Shown here: piece after piece, positions 22,283-33,100 of the stretch | Position numbering within the stretch: the stretch's first letter is position 1 | Layout of the letters: each line of letters opens with the position of its first letter | From: Timema cristinae | Lineage: Eukaryota; Arthropoda; Insecta; Phasmatodea; Timematidae | Length of the DNA: 64,000 nucleotides | Assembly: GCA_039000515.1 (NCBI GenBank) | Contig: JBCFYV010000016.1 | Span: 124,001-188,000, forward strand | Direction: 5' to 3' | Made by a program: the position numbers and the translations under genes | Notes under the pieces: model-generated | Database searches by the model: none | Told to the model about the DNA's origin: nothing | Seen by the model: the letters and a program-made list of their open reading frames with translations, nothing else

Positions 22283-25200
22283 TCAAATGGCACTAAAAAG
22301 ATTCGCCTGGCGTATAAAATGGAGTAAACAAATAACTCCTTCAGCGCTGTCGCGTAATAAAAAACGAAGGTCACCTTTAAAATCAAGGGCCAGGCGAATA
22401 GGGGCATATCTGCGACACTCCACCAAAATGTGGTGCACACTAAGGGGAGCATCGCAAAATTCACACACTGGAGGTGGATCCCCTCTGAGTAAAAATCCGT
22501 GGGTTAAAAATGTATGCCCGACGCGGAGTCTCGTCACGATGACCTCCTCTCTCCTAGACTTTCGTATAGAAGAGGGCCATCGCGACACACCGTCCCTGAT
22601 GGACCGCAGCTTATTCTGAGCAGGGGTCGAGACCCACTGCTCGTGCCAGGTGCGTAACACTCCACGCCGAACATACCCTTTAGATCTAAAAACATGACAC
22701 CCAGACTCGCCTCCGGAGGCAGGCGTGCTGCCTCCTTGGCTGCCTGGTCCGCCAGTTCATTCCCTGGAAGACCAGCGTGACAAGGAATCCAGCAAAAGGC
22801 GAGCCGGGTGCTTAATGAATATATTTTTAAAATTTGTTCATGTATCATCTGCACGAGGGGATTCCAGGAATAAAGTGTGGACAATGCCAACAGAGCACTC
22901 ATGGAATCCGTGCAGATGAGAACAGAACGGTGACTATTTCGATATATAAAACACAAAGATTTAAAAATGGCATACAATTCAGCCGTAAAAACACTGGTTT
23001 CTTTAGGTAAACCAAATCTAAAATTGGATCCTTCCACAACAAAAGCACATCCCACGGAGGCTCCAGATTTAGAGCCATCAGTGTAGATTCGCTCAAATCC
23101 GTGAAAGCGAGTGGAGAGGAGCTCATTAAAGGTCCTCTCATATACAAAGTTTGGGGTGGTCGCTTTAGGGAACTTGGCAAGATCAAAATGGCATTTCAGA
23201 GGGCGTATTTTCCAGGGAAAAACTCGACCTGGTGATATGGGGATAGCCTTTGGCAGCACTATCCCACACGTGTCGAAAACCGATAGCATCCGGATCCCAA
23301 CCGGCCTTGTACTACGCCATTTGGTTTCATACAAGACACGGTTAGGGGGATGAAAAACAGGGCGGTAGGCAACATGCTCTGGCATGCAGTGCAGTTTGGA
23401 CACGTAAGATGCCAGGAGGTAAGACCGCCGGTAAGAAAGAGGGGGCTCACCGGCGTCGGCACAGATGCTGACGACTGGACTGGTACGAAAAGCACCAGTA
23501 GCCAGTCGAATGCCAGCATGGTGGACGCTATCGAGCATCTTTAACGCCGAGGGTCTAGCGGAACCATAAAAAAAACTGCCGTAATCAAGTTTTGATCTCA
23601 CCAAGGCTCTATAGAGGCGCATCAAGGTTTCCCTATCCGCACCCCAGGACCGACCGCTAACCACTTTGAGCAGGTTTAGTGCTTTTATAGACCTCGCTTT
23701 CAAGTCTTTGATGTGGGGGATCCAAGTTAATTTAAAATCAAATAAAAGTCCCAGAAACTTTACGGTTTCTGAGACTGGAAGAACGGCGTGGTTCATTAAA
23801 ATATTGGGGGCTGGCTGTATTCCGCGTAATCTATGGAAGTGGACGACCGTCGTTTTGGCTGCAGAGAAGCGAAAGCCATTACACGATGCCCACGACCAAA
23901 GATTGTAAACACTCAGTTGTATTTGTCGTTCAGCCCTGTGGAGACTTGATGAACTGCAATAAATTGCGTAGTCATCCACAAAGAGGCATGAACGAACAGG
24001 TGAGCGCACGTTGTCCACAATACTATTTATCGCGATAGCGAACAACGTACAGCTCAAAATACTACCCTGAGGCACCCCATTTTCATGAATAAAATCCTCG
24101 GATAAGGTGTTATTTAACCTTACCCGAAAGTGTCTATCCGACATAAAATTAGATATAAAAGAAGGAAGGTTTCCTCGAAACCCCCAATTAAAAAGTGTTT
24201 TCAAAATGCCGTACCGCCAGGTGGTGTCGTACGCTTTCTCCAGATCGAAGAAGATAGCCAAGAGGTGCTGTTTATGGAGGAAAGCGTCACGAGCTGCTGT
24301 CTCAAGGCGAACAAGGTGATCCACCGTGGATCGGTTACGGCGAAAGCCACATTGCATATTGGATAGTAGATTGCGGGATTCTAGATACCATATAAATCTT
24401 TTATTGATCATTTTCTCTAATATTTTGCATACACAACTAGTTAAGGCTATCGGTCTATAACTAGTTGGCTCAAAATCCTTGCCACTTTTATATATTGGGA
24501 TAACGGTTGCTTGCCTCCACAGTGTTGGGAATTGACGAGATTCCCAAACACAATTGTAGAGGTCTAAGAGGAACGCCCGTCCAGCAGGGGACAGTTGGCG
24601 CAACATTTCGTAATGGATATCATCCGGGCCAGAAGTTGTATTGCCCGCCTGGGACAGCGCATAGGTAAGTTCCTCTTTAGTAAAGGGGGAGTTATAATCC
24701 TCCCCCCGAGTTTGGCCAAAATCAATAGTAAGGCGCTCGATGCTGCGCTCATGCACCACGAACTCGTTAGAGTAGCTCGCAGTGCTAGAAATAGCGGCGA
24801 ACATCGAGCCCAATACATTGGCGACCTCCATAGGGGAGGAGACAAGTGAACCGTTAGACATGAGTGCGGGTATATTATAAATGGTATTTTTGCTACTACG
24901 TACTTTACGAATGTGATCCCAAACCTTGGTTGTGGGAGTGGAAATAGTAAGGGTAGAAATAAACTGTCTCCAAGACTCTCTTCTGCTTTCTCGAATAATA
25001 CGGCGAGCTCTAGCACGTAGAATCCGGAATGACTCCAGATTCTCCGAAGTAGGACGTCGATTAAAGATACGCAGGGCTCTTCGACGGTTAGAAATAGCAA
25101 GCCGGCACTCCTCGTTCCACCAGGGAACAGGACGGTGGCGCGGGTTTGACGAGGATTTAGGGATGGATGCCCTCGCCGCCGCTATGACCGTCAAAGTGAA

Positions 25201-25972
25201 TTGCCCAGCCTTAACATCGACGTCGGGAGAATGGGGTTCGTCGAATACGGCGAGCTCGCGGAATTTATCCCAGTTAGCACGTTTAAGAACACATTGGGGT
25301 AACCGTGCTGTACTGGGAGGATCTTGGATTTTTGAAAGCAGAATTGGAAAGTGATCGCTGCCACATAGGTCCGAGTGAACCTCCCAAAGGAAGTGAGCAG
25401 CAATCCCGGGGCTACATAGAGCTAGGTCGATGGCAGAGGATACACCATTAAAAGTGGAGAAGTGTGTCTGGGTCCCGGTGTTCATTAACACCAGGTTTCC
25501 CGAGACAAGAATATCCTCTACCATGCTCCCGCGGGTGTTTGTAAAATTAGACCCCCACACCAGGTTATGCGCGTTAAAGTCCCCCAAGATGATATAGGGG
25601 GCGGGAAGTTGTATAAAGAGGGCCTCTAGAGTCCTCTTGGAAACCCGTTCAACTGGTGAGAGGTAAATACAGCATACGGTTACCTCCATAGGAAGGGAGG
25701 CTCTGACAGCGATCACTTGGAGATCAGAAACAATATTAATATTCTTATGATATATAGTACTTCGTGCGAATATAGCCACACCTCCGCTAGCCCGATCAAA
25801 GAGTGGCTTGTCGGTACGATATACATCGTACCCACGAAGCATCGGGTTGTCAGTTGGGCGGAAGTGGGTCTCCTGCAAACACAAAGATGGAAGGATGCAG
25901 GGAAGAAATTATTAGTTTGATTTCCTCTGCACGAGCATAGAAACCCCTACAATTCCATTGTAGTAGCGACAT
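22283..25972 (-). pseudogene. LINE ORF2: endonuclease, reverse transcriptase, RNase H
   Basis: The likely start is the ATG at 25972 (MSLLQWNCRGFYARAEEIK), the usual beginning of I-clade ORF2. One extra base near 25886 shifts the frame; the main open stretch then runs from 25884. Order: apurinic-type endonuclease (LQETHF, VAIFARS, ILGDFNAHN, SDHFPI), reverse transcriptase (SYRPIALTS, FDLEKAYDTTW, GVPQGSILS, catalytic FVDD), then RNase H (IYTDGSKSG, TAELYAI, CTDSMSALLAL, GNELADQAAKEA). A second frameshift in an AAAGGG run near 22677 separates the last 125 codons, which hold a C-x2-C-x7-H-x4-C finger (VCEFCDAPLSVHHILVEC). Endonuclease nicking and target-primed reverse transcription are the family role. 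The rest reads cleanly, so the insertion is fairly recent or the indels are errors. Confidence 0.92.
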
Positions 25973-26214
25973 AAGTTATTAGTATGAAATTTAGTTATCC
26001 TCGCAATCCATTTCACTATCCTTTAAGAATAAAAATTTGTTGAGGCCCTTTTTAGGCCCTCTTGCCTTTCCCAGTCTCTCCTGTACCTCTCGCTTAAGGA
26101 GAGGCTTCGGCTTATTTTGGAGAGACTAGGTACTCGGATCCTTGTTCGAAGTCTTTAAGGCCTTCGACGCGTTTTTAATAAAAATTTTTTCAGCGGTCTC
26201 TCGCTGGTCCTTCT

Positions 26215-27678
26215 TCAAGGCACCAGTGGGACTCGCCTTAGCGACCTCACCTGTTCCGCAACTCGTCCCCACCTCCGGAAGCCCAGAGGTTGGTGTGAGA
26301 GGCTCAACAACGGCCGCCCTTGTTTTAATGCCCCGAGGCGGGCCCGGGGGGGTTTCCCGAGGCGGGCTCGGGGGTGTTCCCCGAGGCGGGCTCGGGGGTT
26401 TCCCCGAGGTGGGCTCTGGGGGGTTCCTCGAGGAGGTCTCCTCGGTGGTATAGGTGGGGGAGACGATCGTTGTGGCGGTTTGGCCTCCTTTAAAAATTTA
26501 GGCGCCACAGAAGTTGGCGCGGAATCAACATAAATGTCTCGAGAAGAGACCAATGGCACTGGTCGCGTTGGCTCCTTAGCAATATTAACTGCGCAATGGC
26601 AATTGGGACAGTTTATATTTTGACTGACAATCCGGCTATATGAAGTTTGAAATACCGGAGCTTTACTTGATACGTATTCCTTGCGTGCCTGGGCATATGA
26701 GATCTTCTTTTCAGATTGTATCTCCAGGACTTTCTTCTCTACCTTCCATTTTGGACAGGCCCGAGACCAGGCGGAATGCGGACCCTTGCAGTTGACGCAG
26801 TATTTAGGAGACTCGCATGGTGTTTCGTGAGCCTCCTGTCCACAATCCGCACAGGTTGGCTTACCACAGCATCGCAGCTTCGTATGCCCAAATTTTTGGC
26901 ACTGAAAACAGCGCCGAGGGTTAGGGACATACGGCCGGACCCTGAGCACGTGGAAGCCTGCTCGGACCTCCTTCGGAAGGGTAGGAGTCGCAAATGTGAG
27001 GATATACGTATCCGTCTTCTTTTCTTGTCCATTCTTTTTTGTGACAATACGGTACACTTCGGTGACATTCTGGGGGGAAAGTTCCTCACAGATCTCCTCA
27101 ATGCTTACGCAGTCGAGGTCATAACAAGTGACCACTCCCTTGCAAACATTGAGGAACCTGTGGGGCTCCACCTTCACCTGTATATTTACCGTATCACTCA
27201 ACGGTATTTCGGAGATCGCCATAATATTTGAGGATTGAGTGTCGGTCATAGTCTGAATCATAATGGTGCCATCGCGCAGTTTCCTTATTAAAACGTCAGA
27301 TTTTGCTGCTCCATTTATCACTCTTTCGAGGATAAATGGGCTGACACGTTTCAGATCTTCACTTTCATCCACTCGAGACATCACCAGGAAGCGGGGCTGG
27401 GGCCTCACCACTTCCTGGCTTTTCATCAAAACAGGGCTGGACGGCCTTACCCGTTTCCGCCTCTTATCATTAATACGGCCCTGTGAGGGGCCGGGCAGTA
27501 AGATGCCAGCAGAACTTGGCAGTACGGTGCCAGCGGACAGTAAGGTGTCAGCTGTGGCAAGAGACTCAATCATGAGTGGGAGGACAACCTGCAAAAGTAC
27601 TCGGATCGTAGACCCAGGTTGATCCCAGTTGGTTCTACCACATAGGGCCCTGTTAACTCTTCCGACGAGAGGCTCCAT
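26215..27678 (-). CDS. LINE ORF1: zinc-knuckle nucleic-acid-binding protein
   Basis: An intact 487-codon frame starting MEPLVGRVNRAL. The central part (about residues 110-260) resembles the RNA-recognition-like fold region of I/jockey ORF1 proteins. It is followed by three zinc knuckles: CFQCQKFGHTKLRC, CADCGQEAHETPC and CVNCKGPHSAWSRAC. After these a KISYAQARKEY helix leads to a low-complexity tail rich in P, R and G made by a GC-rich tandem repeat. The protein is expected to coat LINE RNA in a ribonucleoprotein particle. ORF2 starts about 240 bp downstream. The tail length may be unreliable because of homopolymers in the repeat. Confidence 0.9.
   Translation of the reverse strand: MEPLVGRVNRALCGRTNWDQPGSTIRVLLQVVLPLMIESLATADTLLSAGTVLPSSAGILLPGPSQGRINDKRRKRVRPSSPVLMKSQEVVRPQPRFLVMSRVDESEDLKRVSPFILERVINGAAKSDVLIRKLRDGTIMIQTMTDTQSSNIMAISEIPLSDTVNIQVKVEPHRFLNVCKGVVTCYDLDCVSIEEICEELSPQNVTEVYRIVTKKNGQEKKTDTYILTFATPTLPKEVRAGFHVLRVRPYVPNPRRCFQCQKFGHTKLRCCGKPTCADCGQEAHETPCESPKYCVNCKGPHSAWSRACPKWKVEKKVLEIQSEKKISYAQARKEYVSSKAPVFQTSYSRIVSQNINCPNCHCAVNIAKEPTRPVPLVSSRDIYVDSAPTSVAPKFLKEAKPPQRSSPPPIPPRRPPRGTPQSPPRGNPRARLGEHPRARLGKPPRARLGALKQGRPLLSLSHQPLGFRRWGRVAEQVRSLRRVPLVP
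26330..26430. repeat. GC-rich 25-28-bp tandem repeat in ORF1
   Basis: Four imperfect units of CCCGAGGCGGGCTCGGGG plus a short TTTC/GTTC spacer. They encode the RARLGEHP/PRARLGKP repeats of the ORF1 tail. The composition is very unlike the rest of the window. Confidence 0.8.
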
Positions 27679-28758
27679 AAGACGCTAGACATGACAACCT
27701 TCATATGGAGCATCGCCGGAAGAGAGGTCACCGCAGCAAGTATATGCAGGAAAGTGCTAATTTTACGTCCGGGACCCTCATGAACGCAACCGGTCTTTTC
27801 TCAAGGTAGGGTACCCGGTTGTCATCCCTAAGGCCCTTCTACCAAGATATTACAACCAGCGCACTTTCATTCGGGAGCTCAAGGCAGTGGTATCCAATAA
27901 TAAACAGAGAAGAGCCGGGTTAGTTGCCAAGGTCGTCAACGGAAAGTCCAAAGGCCTCTGTGCAGGATGAACGGTGGGGGAAAGGAAGAAAAAGGTAAGG
28001 GTAGATAAAGTGAAGGGGGAAAGTGAAGGAAGAAGAAAATGATGTGAAAGGAAAGATATAGGATAGGTTTGTCCCACACGAGGTACGTCCTGCACAGAAA
28101 CCTCCCCTTTTAGTCGCTTCTTACGACAAGCAGGGGTTACTGCGGGACTATTCTAAACCCCGTCCCGCAGGGGGGTATAAATTGTTTATATTTAGTTTAT
28201 TTATTTTTAATTAATCCAACTTTCATTTTAATTGTTATTACCTTGTTACACCCATTGTTTTGTTATAATTTTGACTTGCAGTTTTACTTTTAAATATTGC
28301 CAACCATATATATGTAATTCACACTATTAGCTTACCCCTTTGACTCATATTATTGTTTATGTTTTTATTTAATGCTTTGATTCTCATTTTAAAATGTTTT
28401 AATGCATTAATTATCACTTTGCTTTGATTTAACTTTTTAGCCTATTCTTTCTCATTCATAATTATTATCAATCACTATCTAAGTCTTTAGTTTTAATATA
28501 TTATACACTCCTTACGGAAGATTCTTTTAGAATGTTTTCTAAAATGTTATTTACAATAGTAAAATTGAATGAATTATTTTGTTGTACACTAGATTATTGT
28601 AATATTGGTTAGCACACCATAGATTTTCTTTGTTTTACTGGAAGCTACCATAATATTAAGACTAGTCATGAAACGTTTTTCCAAGCCTTCTTGGTGAACT
28701 TTGCTATCTATAAAATGCAGAGGGATGTGTAGAGATTTTGTCATTTGAAATAAAGAAG

Positions 28759-29964
28759 TGTACCGTGGTCGCATACTACACCGCCACCACTTAGTTCGCC
28801 TGGCTACTCACCCTGTTTTACTGCCCTGTCGGAGAACACATTCGAGGCCGAAGGCGAGCTTTTTCGACCAGTACGATCCACTCACACAACAAAACAAACT
28901 CTATCTAACGTCCTGGAAGAACAACCTGTGGTTTCATCATCAATATCGATGGCAGTGAATAAAGCGCGTGCGCGATCTGATAAACTTGGCTAGCTCTCAA
29001 TCGTCGTGGACTCGCCACCTCCCCCCCCCGTGATCCAAGACCAAGACTTCATTGCGTTCTGCGCAGGCGCCGATGAGGTCTTCTAGTCGCCGATTGGACA
29101 ATATGATATCGAATTATGGCTATTCATTCCAACCCCCTTTTTTCCCCTCTGAATTCAAATGAATAAAGGCGAGTGTTTGACATGGGAAAAATCACTCTTT
29201 GATGCCACTAGCTGTTAGAGGAACTAATACTCCCGACAATGTAAGTTGACATAATGATGGCGAGCTAGTTAGAGATATTGCATCGTTAAATGGTAGACTG
29301 TAGGTTATAAATTGATTCTCCAGTATGTGAACAGTTTAGCAGTACTAAATGTAGTACTTTGGATACTTGTTGTACTTTAATGTTTTGATTAGAAATTTAG
29401 GACAATTTACTTTCAATATGTTTATATATCTAATTTCGCAGGTTTACCAAAATAGCCTTTGGAGAACTAAAGTTAGTTGCTTAGATATTTGTCATGTTAT
29501 AATGTTATGATTAGAAATTTAGGACAATTTACTTTCAATATGTTTATATATCTAATTTCGCAGGTTTACCAAAATAGCCTTTGGAGAACTAAAGTTAGTT
29601 GCTTAGATATTTGTCATGTTATAATGTTATGATTAGAAATTTAGGACAATTTACTTTCAATATGTTTATATATCTAATTCCGCAGGTTAAACAAAGTAGG
29701 TTTTGGGAAACTAAGTTTAGTAATTTAAATATTTGTTATGCTACATTGTTTTGATTAGAAATTTATTTCAAGTAACTTTCAATATGTTTATATATTGAAT
29801 TCTGTGGGTTAACAAACGTAGGGTATGCTAGTTTAGGAGAACTAAGTATAGTACTTTAAGTAGTTGTCATGATATATTGTTTTGACTAGTTAATCAGGAG
29901 TATCTATGTTTTGATGACCAGAGCGAGTAAGAATGCGCCAAGCTTAAATTCTAAATATTATGTC

Positions 29965-29995
<31 letters not shown>

Positions 29996-30199
29996 TATTT
30001 TACATCTTGTTATATTGTTAAATAAACTGGCCAAGGCTTAGTATCTTGTTATCTCCTGTTTTGTTTTTGCGAGGTCCCTGCCTTATATACAAGTTGTTTA
30101 AATAATCAAATAGGGAATATTTACTTAACTTGAGTGGTGGTCAATAAGGATCCCTGTGATTTAACTAAATAAATGCCTAAACCATTTAAGCATGGTTGA
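28759..30199 (+). repeat. Gypsy LTR 1
   Basis: Starts TGTACCGTGG and ends CATGGTTGA. It contains GAATAAAG signals, an AATGTAAGTTGACAT donor-like site, a 122-bp tandem array (about 29381-29884) and an (AT)n-T8 run near 29965. Its C homopolymer near 29020 has 9 C, against 19-20 in LTRs 2 and 3, and it has AGCTGTTAG where the others have AGCCGTTAG. Confidence 0.92.
29381..29884. repeat. 122-bp tandem repeats inside LTR 1
   Basis: Units anchored on GATTAGAAATTTA begin at 29387, 29509, 29631 and 29753, spacing exactly 122 bp, then a diverged unit at 29884. The first two are essentially identical. The same array lies in LTR 2 (about 35891-36394) and LTR 3 (about 42398-42901). Confidence 0.9.
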
Positions 30200-30312
30200 G
30201 CTGCCCCCACTCTGCTTCACAGGGTTTTATATTTATATTTATATTTAATTTATATCTTTTTGATCATTGCACTCATATTGTTGTTTGTTTGTTACAATCC
30301 TCGTTCTACGCC

Positions 30313-31434
30313 ATGGATCGGACACCGATGGACACTTCTGAAATACTTGGCTGTAAATCTCAAGTATACAAGCTAAACCGAGAGGCGTTAATTGCGGAGC
30401 TCGTGGGCCGAGGGATAGCCGTTAACCCCGAATCCACTGTTCGTGAATTGAGGACCATGCTGTCTCGGGAGTTGGGTGAGAAAAATCCATTATTTTCTGA
30501 CGTTGATAATAGTGATGTGCCCGGTCAGGTGGTCGGTAGGAATAGAGAGGTCCCTATGACCAGTGTTGAGAGGCAGGCCCCATTAGATCCTGTTGGTAAC
30601 ACATTATCTTCGCAGAACCCACTCTCTAACCATGTTATTGTTCGGTCAGACGGTTCACATGATAGTAGGACTCGGTCCAAAGTAGTCAGTGATTGGTTGA
30701 ATCGCATTCCTGTGTGTGATGGACAGAATAGTTCCGCGTTATTCGCTTTCCTGCTGGAAGTAAACAAAGTCCATAAATTACGTCTGGTTGAGGACGCGGA
30801 AATATTAGTGTCATGTCTGGGAAAACTTCAGGGTTCTTAACACACCTTATCTCCGAAGGGATAAGTCAGGGGACCCCCTGGGTTACTGTTATGGATAACA
30901 TATTTGACTCTAGTTTCTAGGAGAGAGAGGGAACGTTTATGTTCAGAATTCGTGTACCGTTTCCAACTTCCACACGAGTCTCTTAGGATTTTTATTCTTT
31001 CTGTGTCAGAAGCAGCGAGCATCCTCAATTTAAAACTCAGTGAGCGACAAATCGTAGAAATTATTCTAGAGAATGTGTCGCCTCTTACTAGGAGACATTT
31101 TGTATTTTCCCAATTGCCGTGTTCCTTTTCAGAGTTGTACTCTCTGGCTTCCAAAATTGAGGGATCACTTTTGGGTGAACGGGAATATTTTGAGAAGCAC
31201 CCTATTACAGTTTCTAAACCCTCCGCTTTATCAACCCCTTTTAACCAGAAGTCAAAAAACAGCTATGGTCAGCTTACATATTCTCAGACGCCCCCCGTGA
31301 TTAATAGACCTTATAATAGCAAACCTACTGGACATCGAGGAGGGAATAATAGTCGCGACCTATCTCGAGTTAGATGTTTTGGTTGTAAGCAATTAGGGCA
31401 CCTCCGGTACCAATGTCCGGCGGGAAACGTGTGA
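30313..31434 (+). pseudogene. Gypsy copy 1 gag
   Basis: Starts MDRTPMDTSEILG at 30313, the first ATG after the leader. An N-terminal SAP-like helix pair (LIAELVGRGI, TVRELRTML) is followed by a variable linker, the capsid-like region (RFQLPHESLRIFIL, LSERQIVEIILENVSPLTRRH) and one zinc knuckle, CFGCKQLGHLRYQC. A base lost near 30826 (GGGAAAAC against GGGGAAAAC in copy 2) and an extra G near 30922 break it, and an in-frame TAG follows FDSSF. Gag forms the particle and binds RNA. The last codons overlap pol in the -1 frame. Confidence 0.88.
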
Positions 31435-33100
31435 CGTGTAACCTGAGGAGTGGTAAAGTTACACGACGCTTTACTAATATTAATAAACCACTCGAGACCC
31501 CTATCCCCATGGTCGAATTTTGTATTGGGTCAAATCACGGTGCCGCTTTAGTCGACACGGGCGCTAACGCATCGTTCATTAATGCTGAGTTTCTGAGTAG
31601 CATCCGGGTAGTAAACTCAAATGTGACGTTCCAATAAATAAGTGTGCTCCCGTACATTTGTTTTAGGGAATGGAAGTAGCATTATTATTGACAGATTTGT
31701 TTATCCGTCTCTCAAAATTAATCGTTTTTCTTGGAAAAGAAAGTTATATGTTGTAAGCAAACTAGTATGCGACGTCATATTAGGAATGGACTTTTTGTGG
31801 GATACTAGAGGTATCTTAGACTTAGGCTTGGGACATTTAAGGTTTGGGTTTAATTCTCAGATTAAAGTGCCATTGTGTCTATGTTCTAGACCCATGTGGT
31901 GTAGTCACTTAGGAAGCGATGAAGATCGCGTTAATACCTTGATTAAGAAGTACTCGGATGTCATAACACCCGTCTGGGGAAAATGTGACATACTCCCCTA
32001 TGATATTGTAGTCACGGACGAGATTCCGGTTAGGTCGGGTCCCTATTCATGTAACCCACCCAAAATGAAAATATTTCGCGAGTTGATAGAGGACTTAGAA
32101 CAGAAGGGGGTGATTAGGCCATCTAAATCCCCGTACGCTAGTCCGGCATTTATTATTCCGAGAAAAGGACAAGGACACAGGTTGATTGTAGACTATAGGA
32201 AGGTAAATAAAAAAATCCAGTTTGATCCCTACCCCATGCCTAGTGTGGAGAGTGCGTTCCAACATCTAGGGGGCGCTAAAGTGTATAGTCTCATTGACTT
32301 GAATGCCAGTTTTTTACAATGCGCTCTCACAGAGCGGTCAAAGAAGTTCACGGCGTTTGTTACCCCTTGGCAATTATACGAATTTAATCGTGTACCGTTG
32401 GGCGCTAGTATCGGTGGCCAGGCATTAAGCCGTGTTCTGGATCACATCTTCTCAGACTTAAAATATAAGTTCGTCTTTAATTACCTTGATGACATCTGTG
32501 TATACAGTAATTCTCTTGATGAACATCTTGAACATTTAGACATTGTACTGAGCCGTTTGCGTCTGGCGGGTTTGACTGTTAACCCCGACAAGGTCACGTG
32601 GGCCAAGCAATCTATCAAGTATCTTGGGTATATTATTTCCAATGGGAATATGCTGGTCGACCCCGAAAGGGTGAAACCCATTGTCGATTACCCACAACCA
32701 AAAAACATAAAGGGTGTGATGCGTTTCGTTGGCATGTGCGCTTACTACGCACGCTTTATCCCGCATTTCTCTGAAATTGCTGCCCCCTTAAATTACTTAA
32801 AGAAAAAAGGTGTCTCATTTGTCTGGGGAGAGGAACAATCCCGTGCTTTCAAAACTCTCAAGAGCAAACTGATCAGCCCGAGGTTTTGCACATGCCCGAT
32901 TTCACTTGCCCATTCCTTCTTCACGTCGACGCTTCTTCTGTCGCCCTTGGCGCGGTTTTGTCCCAGAGAACTGCGGACGGTGTTCGTCCCGTGGCCTTTG
33001 CGAGCAAAACCTTGTCTCAGGCAGAACAGAAATATAGTGCTTTCGAGAAAGAATGTCTGTCATGTGTTGTGGGCGTTGAGAAATTCTCTGACTATCTAGA
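31413..33100 (+). pseudogene. Gypsy copy 1 pol: protease and reverse transcriptase
   Basis: The protease holds ALVDTGANASFINAEF (DTG catalytic triad). Single-base losses near 31608 and 31652 then break the frame, and the reverse transcriptase continues in 31642-33099. Landmarks: the fingers motif YASPAFIIPRK, RLIVDYRKVNKK, YSLIDLNASFLQC and the catalytic YLDDICVYS, then the connection region FVGMCAYYARFIPHFS. Both single-base losses are in G or C runs where copy 2 has one more base, so they may be sequencing errors. RNase H and integrase continue in another frame. Confidence 0.88.
31422..31465 (+). promoter_or_regulatory. -1 ribosomal frameshift signal, copy 1
   Basis: Slippery heptamer G-GGA-AAC at 31422-31428 in the gag frame, a 6-base spacer carrying the gag stop (TGA, 31432-31434), then an 8-bp perfect stem (31435-31442 with 31458-31465). 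Same design as at 37927-37970. Confidence 0.85.

Larger units (their letters stand above)
21889..28174 (-). mobile_element. Full-length I-clade LINE
   Basis: A 6.3-kb minus-strand element with 5' UTR, ORF1 (zinc-knuckle protein), ORF2 (endonuclease, reverse transcriptase, RNase H) and a (TAA)n tail. Its 5' end begins with a C-rich leader, CCCCCTGCGGGACGGGG. Its 3' end has a GGCCC...GGGCC hairpin before the TAA repeats. It is flanked by a 12-bp duplication, GTATAAATTGTT, at 21877-21888 and 28175-28186. RNase H plus TAA tail point to the I clade. Two frameshifts in ORF2 make this copy non-functional as read. Related copies are at 49462-51840 and 60644-64000. Confidence 0.92.
21119..28501. repeat. 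Large foldback (inverted-repeat) element split by a LINE
   Basis: The left arm (21119-about 21686) is followed directly by its reverse complement (about 21690-21888). That arm is interrupted by the LINE at 21889 and resumes at 28187-28501, matching 21119-21447 in inverted orientation. About 65 bp of the left arm (around 21470-21530) is missing from the right arm. Without the LINE this is a palindrome of about 1.1 kb. No coding capacity. The ends carry AATATTAAAAC / GTTTTAATAT. Confidence 0.9.

Noticed and set aside
23111..25354. Plus-strand open frames of 80-142 codons in the LINE
   Set aside because: They are shadows of the minus-strand ORF2, whose protein motifs are clear.
22283..25972. 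Programmed frameshifts in LINE ORF2
   Set aside because: No slippery heptamer plus structure at either shift; both are better explained by single-base errors or mutations.
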